Shown here in pieces: positions 30,509-43,752 of a DNA stretch of 64,000 nt. The DNA lies in assembly GCF_002915575.1 (NCBI RefSeq), contig NZ_PQGD01000008.1, positions 1-64,000 on the forward strand, in the 5' to 3' direction. The notes under the pieces are model-generated. The model was not told the DNA's origin. It did not search any database and worked only from the letters and a program-made list of their open reading frames with translations. The position numbers and the translations under genes were made by a program. The first letter of the stretch is position 1; the number at the start of each line of letters is the position of its first letter. This DNA is from Superficieibacter electus. GTDB lineage: Bacteria; Pseudomonadota; Gammaproteobacteria; Enterobacterales; Enterobacteriaceae.

Positions 30509-31551
30509 AAAAAGCTATTTGGCCGTGGATCGGCGATCTCTCTCAGGTGGCGGGTATTAAGCACTATGAGCTGCGTAGCGGCAAAGCGAAAGGCACGGAA
30601 GCGTTTGATGTGCGTACCGGCGCGGGGCTGGCTTTCACCGTGGTAAAAGATCGCGCCCTGGATATTGCCTGGGCCAGTTATAAAGATACCGCACTTTCTT
30701 TTATTACACCGAACGGTATGGTCGCTCCAACGTTCTTTGAACCACAGGGTAATGGTTTTCTACGCAGCTTCTACGCGGGGCTGCTTACGACCTGCGGCCT
30801 GAGTTATATCGGCACGCCCTGCGAAGATAATGGCGAGGCGCTTGGGTTGCATGGACGTCTGGCTGCGACGCCAGCGGAAGAGGTGGGTTATCGTACCGAG
30901 CGGACTGAAGACGGTATTGAATTTATCATCAATGGCAAAATACGTGAGACGCGTCTGTTTGGCGAAAACCTGACGCTGGAGAGAACCCTTCGTTGTGAAT
31001 ACGGGAAGAACGTTCTGCACATCACGGATAAAGTGACCAATAACGGGTTTAGCGAGCAGCCGTTGCAGATCCTGTATCACTTTAATTATGGCTGGCCGCT
31101 ATTGTCACCGGATGCGGAAATTCTCCTGTCGGCCAGAAATGTCGTGCCGCGTACGGTGCGAGCGGAGGAGGGATTAACCGGACATCTGGATATCACCGCG
31201 CCGCAGCCAGGCTTCGCCGAGCAGGTTTATTACATAACGCCTGGCAGCGATAGCGAGGGCATGAGCAAAATTGCGTTGATCAACCGGCAGTTAGGCTGGG
31301 GGATCTATGAAACATTCAGCACCCGGCAGTTACCAAACGTGATCCAGTGGAAGAATTTAGGCGCGGGCGAGTATGTGATGGGTCTGGAAGTCAGTAACAG
31401 TTTTCCTGACGGACGCGATAAAGAGCGTGCAGCAGGACGGCTCCAGTTTATTCAACCCGGCGAAACGCTCGATTACTGCTTTGAACTGGGCATTGTGGAA
31501 GGGGAAGAAGCTTTGAACGCATTGAAAGACGAAATTGCGGGTTACTGCTAA
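30505..31551 (+). CDS. DUF4432 aldose-1-epimerase-like protein
   Basis: 348-residue DUF4432 protein with a galactose-mutarotase-type beta-sandwich fold. Visible landmarks are VKDRALDIAW, GLLTTCGLSYIG, GLHGRLAATPAE with the expected His, LYHFNYGWPLL with a second conserved His, and QWKNLGAGEYVMGLEVSN. It probably interconverts sugar anomers before phosphorylation. Last gene of the operon, coupled to the kinase by a 4-nt overlap, and closed by a terminator. Confidence 0.84.
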   Translation: MKKAIWPWIGDLSQVAGIKHYELRSGKAKGTEAFDVRTGAGLAFTVVKDRALDIAWASYKDTALSFITPNGMVAPTFFEPQGNGFLRSFYAGLLTTCGLSYIGTPCEDNGEALGLHGRLAATPAEEVGYRTERTEDGIEFIINGKIRETRLFGENLTLERTLRCEYGKNVLHITDKVTNNGFSEQPLQILYHFNYGWPLLSPDAEILLSARNVVPRTVRAEEGLTGHLDITAPQPGFAEQVYYITPGSDSEGMSKIALINRQLGWGIYETFSTRQLPNVIQWKNLGAGEYVMGLEVSNSFPDGRDKERAAGRLQFIQPGETLDYCFELGIVEGEEALNALKDEIAGYC

Positions 31552-31563
31552 TCCCATTAAAAA

Positions 31564-31594
31564 AACGCCAGGCTGTAATAAAAAGCCTGGCGTT
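31564..31594. terminator. Bidirectional terminator of sugar operon and accC
   Basis: AACGCCAGGCT and AGCCTGGCGTT form a perfect 11-bp stem flanked by A and T residues, between two convergent genes. A second hairpin, GGCGCGG-CGAA-CCGCGCC (31611-31628), lies nearer accC. Confidence 0.88.
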
Positions 31595-31640
31595 AATCAG
31601 ATCGTCGTCAGGCGCGGCGAACCGCGCCGACACTAACCCG

Positions 31641-32990
31641 TTACTTTTCCTGCAACCCGAGTTTTTTCTCCAGATAGTGAATGTTAGTTCCACCATTCTG
31701 GAAGTGCTCGTCGTTCATGATGCGCGTTTGCAGATCAACGTTGGTTTTAATGCCGTCGATGATCAGCTCCTGCAACGCATTTTTCATGCGCGAAATTGCA
31801 ATATCACGGGTTTCTCCGTAACAAATCAGCTTACCGATCATTGAGTCATAATACGGCGGTACGGTATAGCCGGCGTAAATATGAGACTCCCAGCGCACAC
31901 CAAAACCGCCAGGCGCGTGGAAACGGGTAATTTTACCCGGGCTTGGCAGGAAGGTGTTCGGGTCTTCGGCGTTGATACGGCATTCAACCGCATGGCCTCT
32001 GACCTGGACTTCTTCTTGCTTGATCGACAGCGGCTGACCTGCGGCAATGCGCAACTGTTCTTTGATCAGGTCAACGCCGGTGATCATTTCAGTAACCGGG
32101 TGCTCGACCTGAATACGGGTGTTCATTTCGATGAAATAAAACTCGCCGTTTTCGAACAGAAACTCAAACGTACCCGCGCCGCGATAGCCGATATCCACGC
32201 ACGCTTTTGAGCAGCGCTCGCCGATGTAGCGACGCAATTCCGGCGTGATGCCCGGTGCTGGCGCTTCTTCGACGACTTTCTGGTGACGGCGCTGCATGGA
32301 GCAATCACGTTCAGCCAGATAAATAGCGTTACCCTGACCGTCAGCCAGCACCTGAATTTCGATGTGGCGTGGGTTTTCCAGGTATTTTTCCATGTACACC
32401 ATGTCATTGCTGAAAGCGGCTTTCGCTTCTGCTTTGGTCATGGAGATGGACTGCGCCAGTTCAGCATCGCTACGCACTACGCGCATACCGCGACCGCCGC
32501 CGCCGCCGGACGCTTTGATAATAACCGGATAGCCAATGCGTTTAGCATGAGCACGGTTAAGATCCATATCGTCGCCCAGTGGGCCGTCAGAGCCCGGTAC
32601 GGTCGGCACACCAGCTTTCTTCATGGCGGTAATGGCGGACACTTTGTCGCCCATCAGGCGAATAGTTTCCGCCTTCGGACCGATGAAGATAAAGCCGGAG
32701 CGTTCAACCTGCTCGGCAAAATTGGCGTTCTCAGAGAGGAAGCCGTAACCCGGATGGATTGCCACCGCGCCGGTGATTTCAGCGGCGCTGATGATAGCCG
32801 GGATGTTCAGATAGCTTTTTACGGACGGAGCAGGGCCGATACATACGGTCTCATCCGCCAGCAATACGTGTTTTAAATCGCGATCCGCAGTGGAGTGTAC
32901 AGCGACGGTCTTAATGCCCAGCTCTTTGCAGGCACGAAGGATACGCAGTGCGATCTCGCCACGGTTAGCGATGACAATTTTATCCAGCAT
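31641..32990 (-). CDS. accC: Biotin carboxylase subunit of acetyl-CoA carboxylase
   Basis: 449-residue ATP-grasp enzyme that carboxylates biotin on AccB, the first step of fatty acid synthesis. The glycine-rich ATP loop [12 protein letters not shown], the [10 protein letters not shown] pattern, and catalytic [12 protein letters not shown] and [14 protein letters not shown] are all present. The start is set at [16 protein letters not shown] (32990); a longer frame upstream lacks support. It lies 10 bp after accB. The sugar island lies immediately downstream. Confidence 0.97.
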   Translation of the reverse strand: MLDKIVIANRGEIALRILRACKELGIKTVAVHSTADRDLKHVLLADETVCIGPAPSVKSYLNIPAIISAAEITGAVAIHPGYGFLSENANFAEQVERSGFIFIGPKAETIRLMGDKVSAITAMKKAGVPTVPGSDGPLGDDMDLNRAHAKRIGYPVIIKASGGGGGRGMRVVRSDAELAQSISMTKAEAKAAFSNDMVYMEKYLENPRHIEIQVLADGQGNAIYLAERDCSMQRRHQKVVEEAPAPGITPELRRYIGERCSKACVDIGYRGAGTFEFLFENGEFYFIEMNTRIQVEHPVTEMITGVDLIKEQLRIAAGQPLSIKQEEVQVRGHAVECRINAEDPNTFLPSPGKITRFHAPGGFGVRWESHIYAGYTVPPYYDSMIGKLICYGETRDIAISRMKNALQELIIDGIKTNVDLQTRIMNDEHFQNGGTNIHYLEKKLGLQEK

Positions 32991-33000
32991 GTTCGCCTCG

Positions 33001-33471
33001 TTACTCGATGACGACCAGCGGCTCGTCAAATTCTACCGGTTGACCTGTTTCGAGCAGAATAGCTTTCACTACGCCCGCTTTGTCGGCTTCGATCTGGTTC
33101 ATCATTTTCATTGCTTCAACGATGCACAGAGTGTCACCCACATTCACTTTTTGGCCCACTTCGATGAACGCTTTGGCATCCGGGCTCGGGGTGCGGTAGA
33201 ACGTACCGACCATCGGGGAACGTACGATGTGACCACTGATTTCTGCCGCTGCTGGCGCTTCCATGGCCGGAGCGGCCGCCGGAGCTACAGCGTTAGATAA
33301 AGCTGGCTGCTGCATAACGGGCGCAGCATACGCCTGTTGCATCACTGGGATACCTGCATTCGGCGCGGCACGACTGATGCGTACAGACTCTTCGCCTTCA
33401 GAAATTTCCAGTTCGGAGATGCCTGATTCTTCAACCAGCTCGATCAGTTTTTTAATCTTACGAATATCCAT
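33001..33471 (-). CDS. accB: Biotin carboxyl carrier protein
   Basis: 156-residue BCCP. The N-terminal segment [23 protein letters not shown] drives assembly with AccC, an Ala/Pro-rich linker covers about 40-75, and the C-terminal biotinyl domain has Lys122 in [13 protein letters not shown]. The start at 33471 matches the known protein. First gene of accBC, autoregulated in E. coli by AccB binding its own promoter. Confidence 0.97.
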   Translation of the reverse strand: MDIRKIKKLIELVEESGISELEISEGEESVRISRAAPNAGIPVMQQAYAAPVMQQPALSNAVAPAAAPAMEAPAAAEISGHIVRSPMVGTFYRTPSPDAKAFIEVGQKVNVGDTLCIVEAMKMMNQIEADKAGVVKAILLETGQPVEFDEPLVVIE

Positions 33472-33884
33472 GAGTGGGTTCCGTACTCTTTGTTTAGTGT
33501 GATTGTGACAGGCGTTTAACCGCCGTCTGTAAAGCATAAAAATAACCGGATTCTCTGGATTAATGAGAAGCACATCTGCTCATCATCCTCCGGTTACCGG
33601 GCAGAACAGCTATTAACCATTCATATGGAAAATACCTGACTCGCCAGCTATTGTGTCGCCATCTTCGGCTATTGTCCGGCAAAAAACAAAATATACCTTC
33701 AATGGACGATTGTCACCTTTCCGGGGCGATAAATCCCCTGGCAGGAAAATTGAAGTCGCACATTATAACGATTTCGTAGCATTTCGCAGCTAAATACTGG
33801 TCTTATCAGGGAAGATTATCAACCGCTATTGCCGTAAGCGCAGTCGCAGAGGGAATATCTGCGGGAAACCGCACACTTTCGACA
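33472..33884 (-). promoter_or_regulatory. accBC promoter and long leader
   Basis: 413 bp between msrQ and accB with no gene. In E. coli accBC is transcribed from a promoter about 300 bp upstream, giving a long leader, and the size here fits. No hexamer pair was assigned with confidence. Confidence 0.55.
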
Positions 33885-34484
33885 CTAACGCAGCCATTGA
33901 CGGAACTTTTTGTAACGCCATGCTAAAAGCACCAGCGCCAGCACGGCATAAATCACCGGCTGTGGCGACAAAATTTTTACCGACCACAAATAATGCACAG
34001 GGGCGAGGATCGCGACAAGATAGATGCAGTTATGCAGTTTTTGCCAACGCCGGCCCAATTTCCTCTGCATTAACTGAGGCGACGTTATTGCCAGCGCCAG
34101 TAATATAAGCCAACTGATGCCGCCCAGGGTCAGATAAGGACGTGTGACCAGCTCTTGTCCCAGCAGCGATAAATTGTTGATACCCAGTTCCAGTAACGTA
34201 TAGCTGGTCAAATGCAGCGTGGCCCAGGCAAAGCACCATAAGCCTAAAAGACGCCGCGTGCGTATCAATAAGGGCTGTTTAGCGTATCGCGTCAGCGGTG
34301 TGACCAGCAAGGTCGCCAGAAGTAATTTCAGAGCCATCCTACCGGTAAAGTGCTGGATATCCTTTGCCGGATCGGCGCTGAAATAGCCCTGGGACGCTGC
34401 CCAGAATAGCCACACCAGTGGTAGAAAAGCGGCCAGGTGCAGCACGACTTTCAGCCAGACTATGTGTTTTGCCGTTAATCGCAC
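33885..34484 (-). CDS. msrQ: Heme-binding membrane subunit MsrQ (YedZ)
   Basis: 199-residue inner-membrane b-type heme protein of the ferric reductase-like family that passes quinone electrons to MsrP. Six TM segments are visible; conserved His residues sit in the helices ([28 protein letters not shown]). The msrP stop and msrQ start abut. In E. coli K-12 this pair (yedYZ) maps elsewhere; the site next to accB resembles Salmonella. Confidence 0.94.
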   Translation of the reverse strand: MRLTAKHIVWLKVVLHLAAFLPLVWLFWAASQGYFSADPAKDIQHFTGRMALKLLLATLLVTPLTRYAKQPLLIRTRRLLGLWCFAWATLHLTSYTLLELGINNLSLLGQELVTRPYLTLGGISWLILLALAITSPQLMQRKLGRRWQKLHNCIYLVAILAPVHYLWSVKILSPQPVIYAVLALVLLAWRYKKFRQWLR

Positions 34485-35489
34485 TCAAAAGCTCTCCCGC
34501 AAATCTAAGCCTTTATAAAGCGATGCCACCTGATCGGCATAGCCATTAAACAACAGCGTCGGTTGACGCTTAACATCAAGCACGCCGCCGGAACCGATAA
34601 AACGCTCCGTTGCCTGCGACCAGCGCGGATGATCCACATGCGGATTGACGTTGGCGTAAAAACCATATTCATCCGGTGCAGAGAGATTCCACGTCGTCGG
34701 CGGGCGCTCGCGGGTGAGGGTAATACTGACGATGGATTTAATGCCTTTAAAACCATATTTCCACGGCACGGTAAGACGAACCGGGGCACCGTTTTGCGGC
34801 GGTAGCGCTTTGCCATACACGCCTGTGGTCAACATCGTCAGTGGATGCATCGCCTCGTCGAGCCGCAATCCTTCAACATAAGGGTATTTCAGACCGCCGC
34901 CGATAAAGCGATCCTTCTGACCCGGCATTTGCTCTGGCGCATAAATCGTTTTAAACGCGACGTACTTCGCGTTACTGGTGGGTTCAACCAGCGCCAGCAG
35001 TTTATGCAGCGGAAAGCCGATCCACGGCACTACCATCGACCAGGCCTCAACGCAGCGCATGCGGTAAATGCGTTCTTCAAGCGGGAAACGTTTCGTTAAG
35101 TCATCATGATCGAGAGTGAGGGGTTTAGCCACTTCACCATCAATCTTCAGCATCCACGGATCGGTTTTCAGGCTCCCGGCATTAGCTGCAGGATCGGCTT
35201 TATCCAGTCCGAATTCATAGAAATTGTTATAGCCGGTGACTTTATCTTCTGGCGTTTGCGCAAGCTGACTCTGCCACTCAGCAGGGCGAGTAAAATCCAG
35301 CGGCTTACCCGACGGCGCAGGGGGACGATCGTGACCTTTAAACCAGTCCAGCAGATCGGCTCTTGCCATAGCGGGCACGCTGAGCGTAGCGGCACTGATA
35401 CCCAGCGCTTGCAGAACCTGGCGGCGCTGCATAAAAAAAGCCGATTCGGCGGTGACATCGGCTTCAGTAAAGCGACGTAATTTCTTCAT
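34485..35489 (-). CDS. msrP: Periplasmic methionine sulfoxide reductase MsrP (YedY)
   Basis: 334-residue molybdopterin enzyme that repairs oxidised methionine in periplasmic proteins. The twin-arginine signal peptide has RRQVLQ near residues 22-27 and cleavage after about MARA. The Mo-ligating Cys146 lies in [10 protein letters not shown], and the sulfite-oxidase fold patterns [13 protein letters not shown] and [18 protein letters not shown] follow. First gene of msrPQ. Exported folded through Tat. Confidence 0.95.
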   Translation of the reverse strand: MKKLRRFTEADVTAESAFFMQRRQVLQALGISAATLSVPAMARADLLDWFKGHDRPPAPSGKPLDFTRPAEWQSQLAQTPEDKVTGYNNFYEFGLDKADPAANAGSLKTDPWMLKIDGEVAKPLTLDHDDLTKRFPLEERIYRMRCVEAWSMVVPWIGFPLHKLLALVEPTSNAKYVAFKTIYAPEQMPGQKDRFIGGGLKYPYVEGLRLDEAMHPLTMLTTGVYGKALPPQNGAPVRLTVPWKYGFKGIKSIVSITLTRERPPTTWNLSAPDEYGFYANVNPHVDHPRWSQATERFIGSGGVLDVKRQPTLLFNGYADQVASLYKGLDLRESF

Positions 35490-35566
35490 GACGGACTCCC
35501 GGCGAGCGCGCCCTCAGCAGAACAGCTGCAGCGCACCTGTAATCATGGCAGGGAGTCTGTCAGCGC

Positions 35567-35603
35567 GCGAGAAAATTGGTTAATTAAATGTAAATTTTCT
35601 CGC
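35567..35603 (-). terminator. acuI terminator
   Basis: GCGAGAAAAT and ATTTTCTCGC form a perfect 10-bp stem across an AT-rich 17-nt loop, directly beyond the acuI stop. It separates acuI from msrP. Confidence 0.75.
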
Positions 35604-35610
35604 ACCAGCA

Positions 35611-36585
35611 TTATTTCACTTTTACCAGCGTACGGCCCTGCACCTGATTGTTAATAATGGCTTCGGCCACTTTTGGCGCATCATCAAGCGTGATTTCCGT
35701 CGCCGCTTGCGTATAAAACGTCTCTGGCAAATCCTGAGCCAGACGACGCCAGGCTTCCGCGCGTCGTGCAGCAGGGGCCATTACCGAATCTACGCCCTGC
35801 AAACGCACGTTGCGCAAAATAAACGGCATTACCGTTGTTGGCAGCGCAAAGCCGCCTGCCAGACCGCAGGCCGCTACACAGCCGCCGTAGTTCATTTGCG
35901 CCAGGACTTTTGCCAGCACCTTGTCGCCAACGGTATCAATCGCACCTGCCCATAGCTGTTTTTCAAGTGGACGCGTTTCGGCAAATTCATCACGCCCGAG
36001 AATGCGGCTGGCCCCGAGAGTACGCAGATAGTCGTGAGTGCTTTCGCGACCGGAGACCGCCACCACCTGATAACCCAATTTATGCAGCAGGGCCACAGCG
36101 GTACTGCCAACGCCCCCGCTGGCACCCGTCACCAGGATTTCGCCGCTATGAGGGCGGATGCCTGCCTCTTCCAGCACCATGACGCACAGCATGGCAGTAA
36201 AACCTGCTGTGCCAATAATCATTGCCTTACGGTCATCAAGCCCTTCAGGGAGTGCCACCAGCCAGTCACCGTTAACGCGAGCGCGTTCAGCCAGACCGCC
36301 CCAGTGATTTTCGCCCACGCCCCAGCCGGTCAGCACCACCTGCTGACCAGGATGGAAACGCGGATCGTCGCTGATATGAACCGTCCCTGCGAAGTCGATG
36401 CCGGGCACCATGGGAAAATGGCGGATAATTTTGCCTTTACCGGTAATGGCCAGGGCGTCTTTATAGTTCAGACCGGACCACTGAATATCTACGGTGACGT
36501 TGCCTTCGTGTAGCTGGTTGTCATCAATATGTTGCACCGACGCGAGCGTTTTCCCGTCCTGCTGTTCTAAGAGTAAAGCCTGCAT
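35611..36585 (-). CDS. acuI: Acrylyl-CoA reductase AcuI (YhdH)
   Basis: 324-residue NADPH-dependent medium-chain reductase/quinone oxidoreductase-type protein that reduces toxic acryloyl-CoA to propionyl-CoA. The GroES-like N-terminus shows SGLNYKDALAITGKG and GIDFAGTV. The NADPH loop GASGGVGSTAVALLHKLGYQV starts near 154. Single gene between msrP and csrD, divergent from csrD. Confidence 0.95.
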   Translation of the reverse strand: MQALLLEQQDGKTLASVQHIDDNQLHEGNVTVDIQWSGLNYKDALAITGKGKIIRHFPMVPGIDFAGTVHISDDPRFHPGQQVVLTGWGVGENHWGGLAERARVNGDWLVALPEGLDDRKAMIIGTAGFTAMLCVMVLEEAGIRPHSGEILVTGASGGVGSTAVALLHKLGYQVVAVSGRESTHDYLRTLGASRILGRDEFAETRPLEKQLWAGAIDTVGDKVLAKVLAQMNYGGCVAACGLAGGFALPTTVMPFILRNVRLQGVDSVMAPAARRAEAWRRLAQDLPETFYTQAATEITLDDAPKVAEAIINNQVQGRTLVKVK

Positions 36586-36806
36586 AATCCGCCCTCATTT
36601 GACCAATGATTAGAAATACTACTCAGCAGACTATACTCGTTAATCAAAATACGATGCCGACTTTACGCAATAAATTGCCAGATCCGCCAGGTTTGATAGT
36701 ATTCACAGTTCATCTGCGAGTTAGTGCTTACTTTAAGGTAAATGCTGCTGGCTGAGGGGCCTTACATTAACCGGGCTGTTCATAACACAACGGAGTTAAC
36801 TCAGGG

Positions 36807-38747
36807 ATGCGTTTAACGACGAAGTTTTCCGCTTTTATTACCTTGCTTATTGGCCTGGCCATTCTGGTCACGCTGATAGGATGTTCGCTCAGTTTTTATA
36901 ATGCGATCCAGAGCAAAATTGACGGACGCGTGCGCGCTGTTGCTACCATTCTTGATAACCGGCTGGTTACTCGTGCCTTTGGGCAGCTTGATATCCAGAT
37001 GGATGAATTAATGGTGCCTGCTGATATTGTCCGCATTGATTTTTTCCACGGGAAACAGGTGCTCTACAGCCATGCCAGGACAGGAAGCTATCGTCTGCTG
37101 GGGAGCAGTAACCTCTATCGTGAACAGACCGTTTCTTCATTAAAGCATCCGGGTATGACCATCCACCTGATCTACCAGGACCCGATGGCCAATTATTTTC
37201 ACTCCCTGATGACCACCGCGCCGTTAACCTTTGCGATTGGTTTTATGGTGCTGGTGATTTTTCTGGCGGTCCGCTGGCTGCGTCGTCAGCTGGCGGGAGG
37301 AGAACTGCTGGAAATGCGTGCGACGCGGATACTTAATGGCGAGCGGGGACACGGCGTGCGCGGCACCGTCTATGAATGGCCCGCCCGCGCCAGTAGCGCG
37401 CTCGATATGCTGCTCTCAGAAATTCATTTTGCCAGTGAGCAACGCAGTCGGATGGATACGCTTATTCGCTCCTATGCTGCACAGGACACGAAAACGGGGC
37501 TAAATAACCGTCTGTTTTTCGATAGCCAACTGGCCACCCTGCTGGAAGATCAGGAAAAAGTGGGAACACACGGCATTGTGATGCTTATTCGTTTACCTGA
37601 CTTCGATCTGCTGTCGGAAAGTTGGGGACGCGCAGCGGCGCAGGAGCATTCCTTTACCTTAATTAACCTTATCTCTACCTTTATTATGCGCTATCCCGGC
37701 GCGCTGCTGGCTCGCTATCATCGTAGTGATTTTGCCGTATTACTGCCGCATCGTACCTTAAAAGAAGCTGATGGCATTGCGTCCCAATTGTTAAAAGCGG
37801 TACGTGCGCTACCGCCGTCCAGAATACTCGACCGGGAAGACACTATGCACATCGGCGTATGCACCTGGCGCAGCGGACAAACCACAGAGCAGGTAATGGG
37901 GCATGCGGAAACAGCGACACGTAACGCCGTGCTTCAGGGCGGTAATAGCTGGCTGGTTTATGACGATTCACTGCCTGAGAAAGGCCGCGGTAACGTACGC
38001 TGGCGAACATTGATTGAGCAAGTGCTAAGCCGTGGCGGCCCGCGTTTATACCAAAAACCGACGGTACTGGCAGATGGTCATGTGCATCATCGGGAATTAC
38101 TCTGCCGGATCTTTGATGGCAATGAAGAATTGCTGACGGCGGAATATATGCCTTTTGTCCTGCAATTTGGCCTTGCCGAAGAATATGACCGTCTGCAAAT
38201 CTCCCGTATGCTCCCTTTCCTGGGGTTTTGGCCGCAGGAAAACCTGGCCATGCAAATCTCCGTTGAGGCATTAATACGCCCACGTTTTCAGCGCTGGTTA
38301 CGTGATACATTAATGCAATGCGAAAAATCGCATCGAAAACGCATTATTTTTGAACTTGCTGAGGCGGATGTTTGTCAACATATCAGCCGCTTACAGCCTG
38401 TGGTGCGATTAATTAATGCGCTGGGGGTAAGAGTGGCGGTCGCCCAGGCAGGGTTAACCATGGTGAGTACCAGTTGGATCAAGCAGTTGGACGTTGCCAT
38501 AATTAAATTGCATCCTGGCCTGGTGCGTAATTTTGAAAAACGTAGCGAAAACCAGCTTTTGGTACAGAGCCTGGTTGAAGCCTGCAAAGGAACATCAGCG
38601 CAGGTTTTTGCCTGTGGAATTAGGACAAAAAGCGAATGGCTAATTCTGGCGGAATGTGGTGTAGCGGGTGGGCAGGGCGATTTTTTTGCTGCCTCCCAGC
38701 CACTTGACTCTAATCTTAAAAAATATTCGCAAAGATATTCGGTTTGA
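36807..38747 (+). CDS. csrD: CsrB/CsrC RNA decay regulator CsrD
   Basis: 646-residue membrane protein that targets the small RNAs CsrB and CsrC to RNase E. Two N-terminal TM helices (about 7-30 and 138-157) flank a periplasmic loop. Next come a degenerate GGDEF domain with HRSDF at 305-309 and a degenerate EAL domain with ELL at 430-432, so it should not make or degrade c-di-GMP. This loss is a conserved trait of CsrD. Upstream of mreB as in E. coli. Confidence 0.95.
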   Translation: MRLTTKFSAFITLLIGLAILVTLIGCSLSFYNAIQSKIDGRVRAVATILDNRLVTRAFGQLDIQMDELMVPADIVRIDFFHGKQVLYSHARTGSYRLLGSSNLYREQTVSSLKHPGMTIHLIYQDPMANYFHSLMTTAPLTFAIGFMVLVIFLAVRWLRRQLAGGELLEMRATRILNGERGHGVRGTVYEWPARASSALDMLLSEIHFASEQRSRMDTLIRSYAAQDTKTGLNNRLFFDSQLATLLEDQEKVGTHGIVMLIRLPDFDLLSESWGRAAAQEHSFTLINLISTFIMRYPGALLARYHRSDFAVLLPHRTLKEADGIASQLLKAVRALPPSRILDREDTMHIGVCTWRSGQTTEQVMGHAETATRNAVLQGGNSWLVYDDSLPEKGRGNVRWRTLIEQVLSRGGPRLYQKPTVLADGHVHHRELLCRIFDGNEELLTAEYMPFVLQFGLAEEYDRLQISRMLPFLGFWPQENLAMQISVEALIRPRFQRWLRDTLMQCEKSHRKRIIFELAEADVCQHISRLQPVVRLINALGVRVAVAQAGLTMVSTSWIKQLDVAIIKLHPGLVRNFEKRSENQLLVQSLVEACKGTSAQVFACGIRTKSEWLILAECGVAGGQGDFFAASQPLDSNLKKYSQRYSV

Positions 38748-40085
<1,338 letters not shown>

Positions 40086-40153
40086 TCGGCTTCGGGTGCG
40101 GGGTTGCCTTAGCGCTGCCCCAGCCTGAACTGACGCGAGAATACGCATAGCCT

Positions 40154-41652
<1,499 letters not shown>

Positions 41653-41659
41653 GGTTTTT

Positions 41660-42253
41660 ATGACAGCGCTTTATCTTGCTTCCGGTTCTCCACGTCGTCA
41701 GGAACTGCTCACTCAACTGGGCGTGACGTTCGAGCGTATCGTCCCTGGCATTGAAGAACAGCGGCAGCCCGATGAAAGCGCGGCGCACTACGTTGTTCGT
41801 CTGGCACGGGAAAAAGCGCTGGCAGGCGTGGCACTGGCCGCCAGTGACCGGCCTGTGCTGGGGGCGGACACCATCGTTGTCCTGCACGGTGAGGTACTGG
41901 AAAAACCACGCGACGATGCCGATGCTGCCGCCATGTTGGGCAGGCTTTCCGGGCAGACCCACCAGGTACTGACGGCGATAGCGCTGGCAGACCGGCAGTC
42001 GGTGCTTGAAAGTCTTGTAGCGACAGAGGTCACCTTCAGGGTACTCTCTGAAGAGGATATCGCGGGCTATATTGCCAGCGGTGAACCTCAGGATAAAGCA
42101 GGTGCATACGGTATTCAGGGGCTGGGTGGCTGTTTCGTCAGGAAGATTAATGGCAGCTATCACGCCGTAGTCGGCTTACCGCTGGTGGAAACGTATGAGT
42201 TGCTGAGTAATTTTAACTCACTGCGTGAGCAAAGGGATAAACATGACGGCTGA
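41660..42253 (+). CDS. yhdE: dTTP/UTP pyrophosphatase YhdE (Maf family)
   Basis: 197-residue Maf-family nucleotide pyrophosphatase that hydrolyses dTTP and UTP. Catalytic landmarks: the N-terminal [19 protein letters not shown] with the metal-binding Asp, EKPRD and [10 protein letters not shown]. The start at 41660 matches E. coli. It overlaps rng by 11 nt. Confidence 0.95.
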   Translation: MTALYLASGSPRRQELLTQLGVTFERIVPGIEEQRQPDESAAHYVVRLAREKALAGVALAASDRPVLGADTIVVLHGEVLEKPRDDADAAAMLGRLSGQTHQVLTAIALADRQSVLESLVATEVTFRVLSEEDIAGYIASGEPQDKAGAYGIQGLGGCFVRKINGSYHAVVGLPLVETYELLSNFNSLREQRDKHDG

Positions 42254-43712
42254 ATTGTTGGTAAACGTAACGCCCTCGGAAACCCGTGTGGCGTATATTG
42301 ACGGTGGTATTCTCCAGGAAATCCACATTGAGCGTGAAGCCCGACGTGGGATTGTAGGCAATATCTACAAAGGTCGCGTGAGTCGCGTTCTCCCCGGTAT
42401 GCAGGCGGCATTTGTAGATATTGGCCTCGACAAAGCCGCTTTCCTTCATGCTTCCGATATCATGCCGCATACCGAATGCGTGGCCGGTGAAGAGCAAAAA
42501 CAGTTTATTGTCCGTGACATCTCCGAACTGGTCCGCCAGGGGCAGGATCTGATGGTGCAGGTGGTGAAAGATCCGCTTGGCACCAAAGGCGCGCGTCTGA
42601 CGACCGATATCACCCTTCCTTCTCGCTATCTGGTCTTTATGCCGGGCGCGTCGCACGTCGGCGTATCACAGCGCATTGAGAGCGAAGTTGAACGCGACCG
42701 GCTGAAAAAAATCGTCGCTGACTATTGCGACGAGCAGGGCGGGTTTATTATCCGTACCGCAGCGGAAGGGGTATGTAATGACGATCTGGCAGCGGATGCC
42801 GCCTATCTGAAGCGTGTCTGGACCAAAGTGATGGAGCGTAAAAAACGCCACCAGACCCGCTATCAGCTTTACGGGGAACTGGCGCTGGCGCAGCGCGTAC
42901 TGCGTGATTTTGCCGATGCGCACCTCGACCGTATCCGCGTTGACTCCCGTCTGACCTTTGAAGCGCTGCTGGAGTTTACCGCTGAGTACATTCCTGAAAT
43001 GACCAGCAAGCTGGAACATTACAGCGGGCGTCAGCCGATTTTCGACCTTTTTGACGTGGAGAATGAAATTCAGCGCGCGCTGGAGCGCAAAGTTGAACTG
43101 AAATCTGGCGGCTATCTGATTATCGATCAGACTGAGGCGATGACCACCGTTGATATCAACACCGGCGCGTTTGTTGGCCATCGTAATCTTGATGACACGA
43201 TTTTTAATACTAACATTGAAGCAACGCAGGCGATTGCGCGTCAGTTAAGGCTGCGTAACCTCGGCGGGATCATCATCATCGACTTTATTGATATGAGCAA
43301 CGACGACCACCGCCGCCGGGTACTTCATTCTCTTGAGCAGGCGCTGAGCAAGGATCGGGTTAAAACCAGCATCAATGGCTTTTCACAGCTTGGGCTGGTT
43401 GAGATGACCCGCAAGCGCACCCGTGAAAGTGTGGAGCACGTGCTGTGTAATGAGTGTCCAACCTGCCACGGTCGCGGGACGGTTAAAACGGTGGAAAGCG
43501 TATGCTATGAAATTATGCGCGAAATCGTGCGCGTGCATCATGCCTACGATTCCGACCGTTTTCTGGTTTACGCTTCTCCTGCGGTGGCAGAAACGCTCAA
43601 AGGTGAAGAGTCTCACGCGCTGGCAGAAGTCGAAATCTTCGTCGGTAAGCAGGTCAAAGTCCAGATTGAACCGCTCTATAATCAGGAGCAGTTTGATGTG
43701 GTAATGATGTAA
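42243..43712 (+). CDS. rng: Ribonuclease G
   Basis: 489-residue endoribonuclease of the RNase E/G family that matures the 5' end of 16S rRNA and degrades some mRNAs. It contains the S1 domain (about 39-120, [23 protein letters not shown]), the catalytic Asp patches VDINTG and IIDFIDM, and the zinc-link CPTC near 404. It lacks the long C-terminal scaffold of RNase E. The start lies within the end of yhdE, so the two are coupled. Confidence 0.97.
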   Translation: MTAELLVNVTPSETRVAYIDGGILQEIHIEREARRGIVGNIYKGRVSRVLPGMQAAFVDIGLDKAAFLHASDIMPHTECVAGEEQKQFIVRDISELVRQGQDLMVQVVKDPLGTKGARLTTDITLPSRYLVFMPGASHVGVSQRIESEVERDRLKKIVADYCDEQGGFIIRTAAEGVCNDDLAADAAYLKRVWTKVMERKKRHQTRYQLYGELALAQRVLRDFADAHLDRIRVDSRLTFEALLEFTAEYIPEMTSKLEHYSGRQPIFDLFDVENEIQRALERKVELKSGGYLIIDQTEAMTTVDINTGAFVGHRNLDDTIFNTNIEATQAIARQLRLRNLGGIIIIDFIDMSNDDHRRRVLHSLEQALSKDRVKTSINGFSQLGLVEMTRKRTRESVEHVLCNECPTCHGRGTVKTVESVCYEIMREIVRVHHAYDSDRFLVYASPAVAETLKGEESHALAEVEIFVGKQVKVQIEPLYNQEQFDVVMM

Positions 43713-43752
43713 TACAACAGTCTGCCGGCTCGCGGCGGACAAGGAGAATGGC

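Noticed and set aside
32283-32876. 197-codon frame antisense to accC
   Set aside because: A shadow frame; accC is conserved throughout and no start signal is present.
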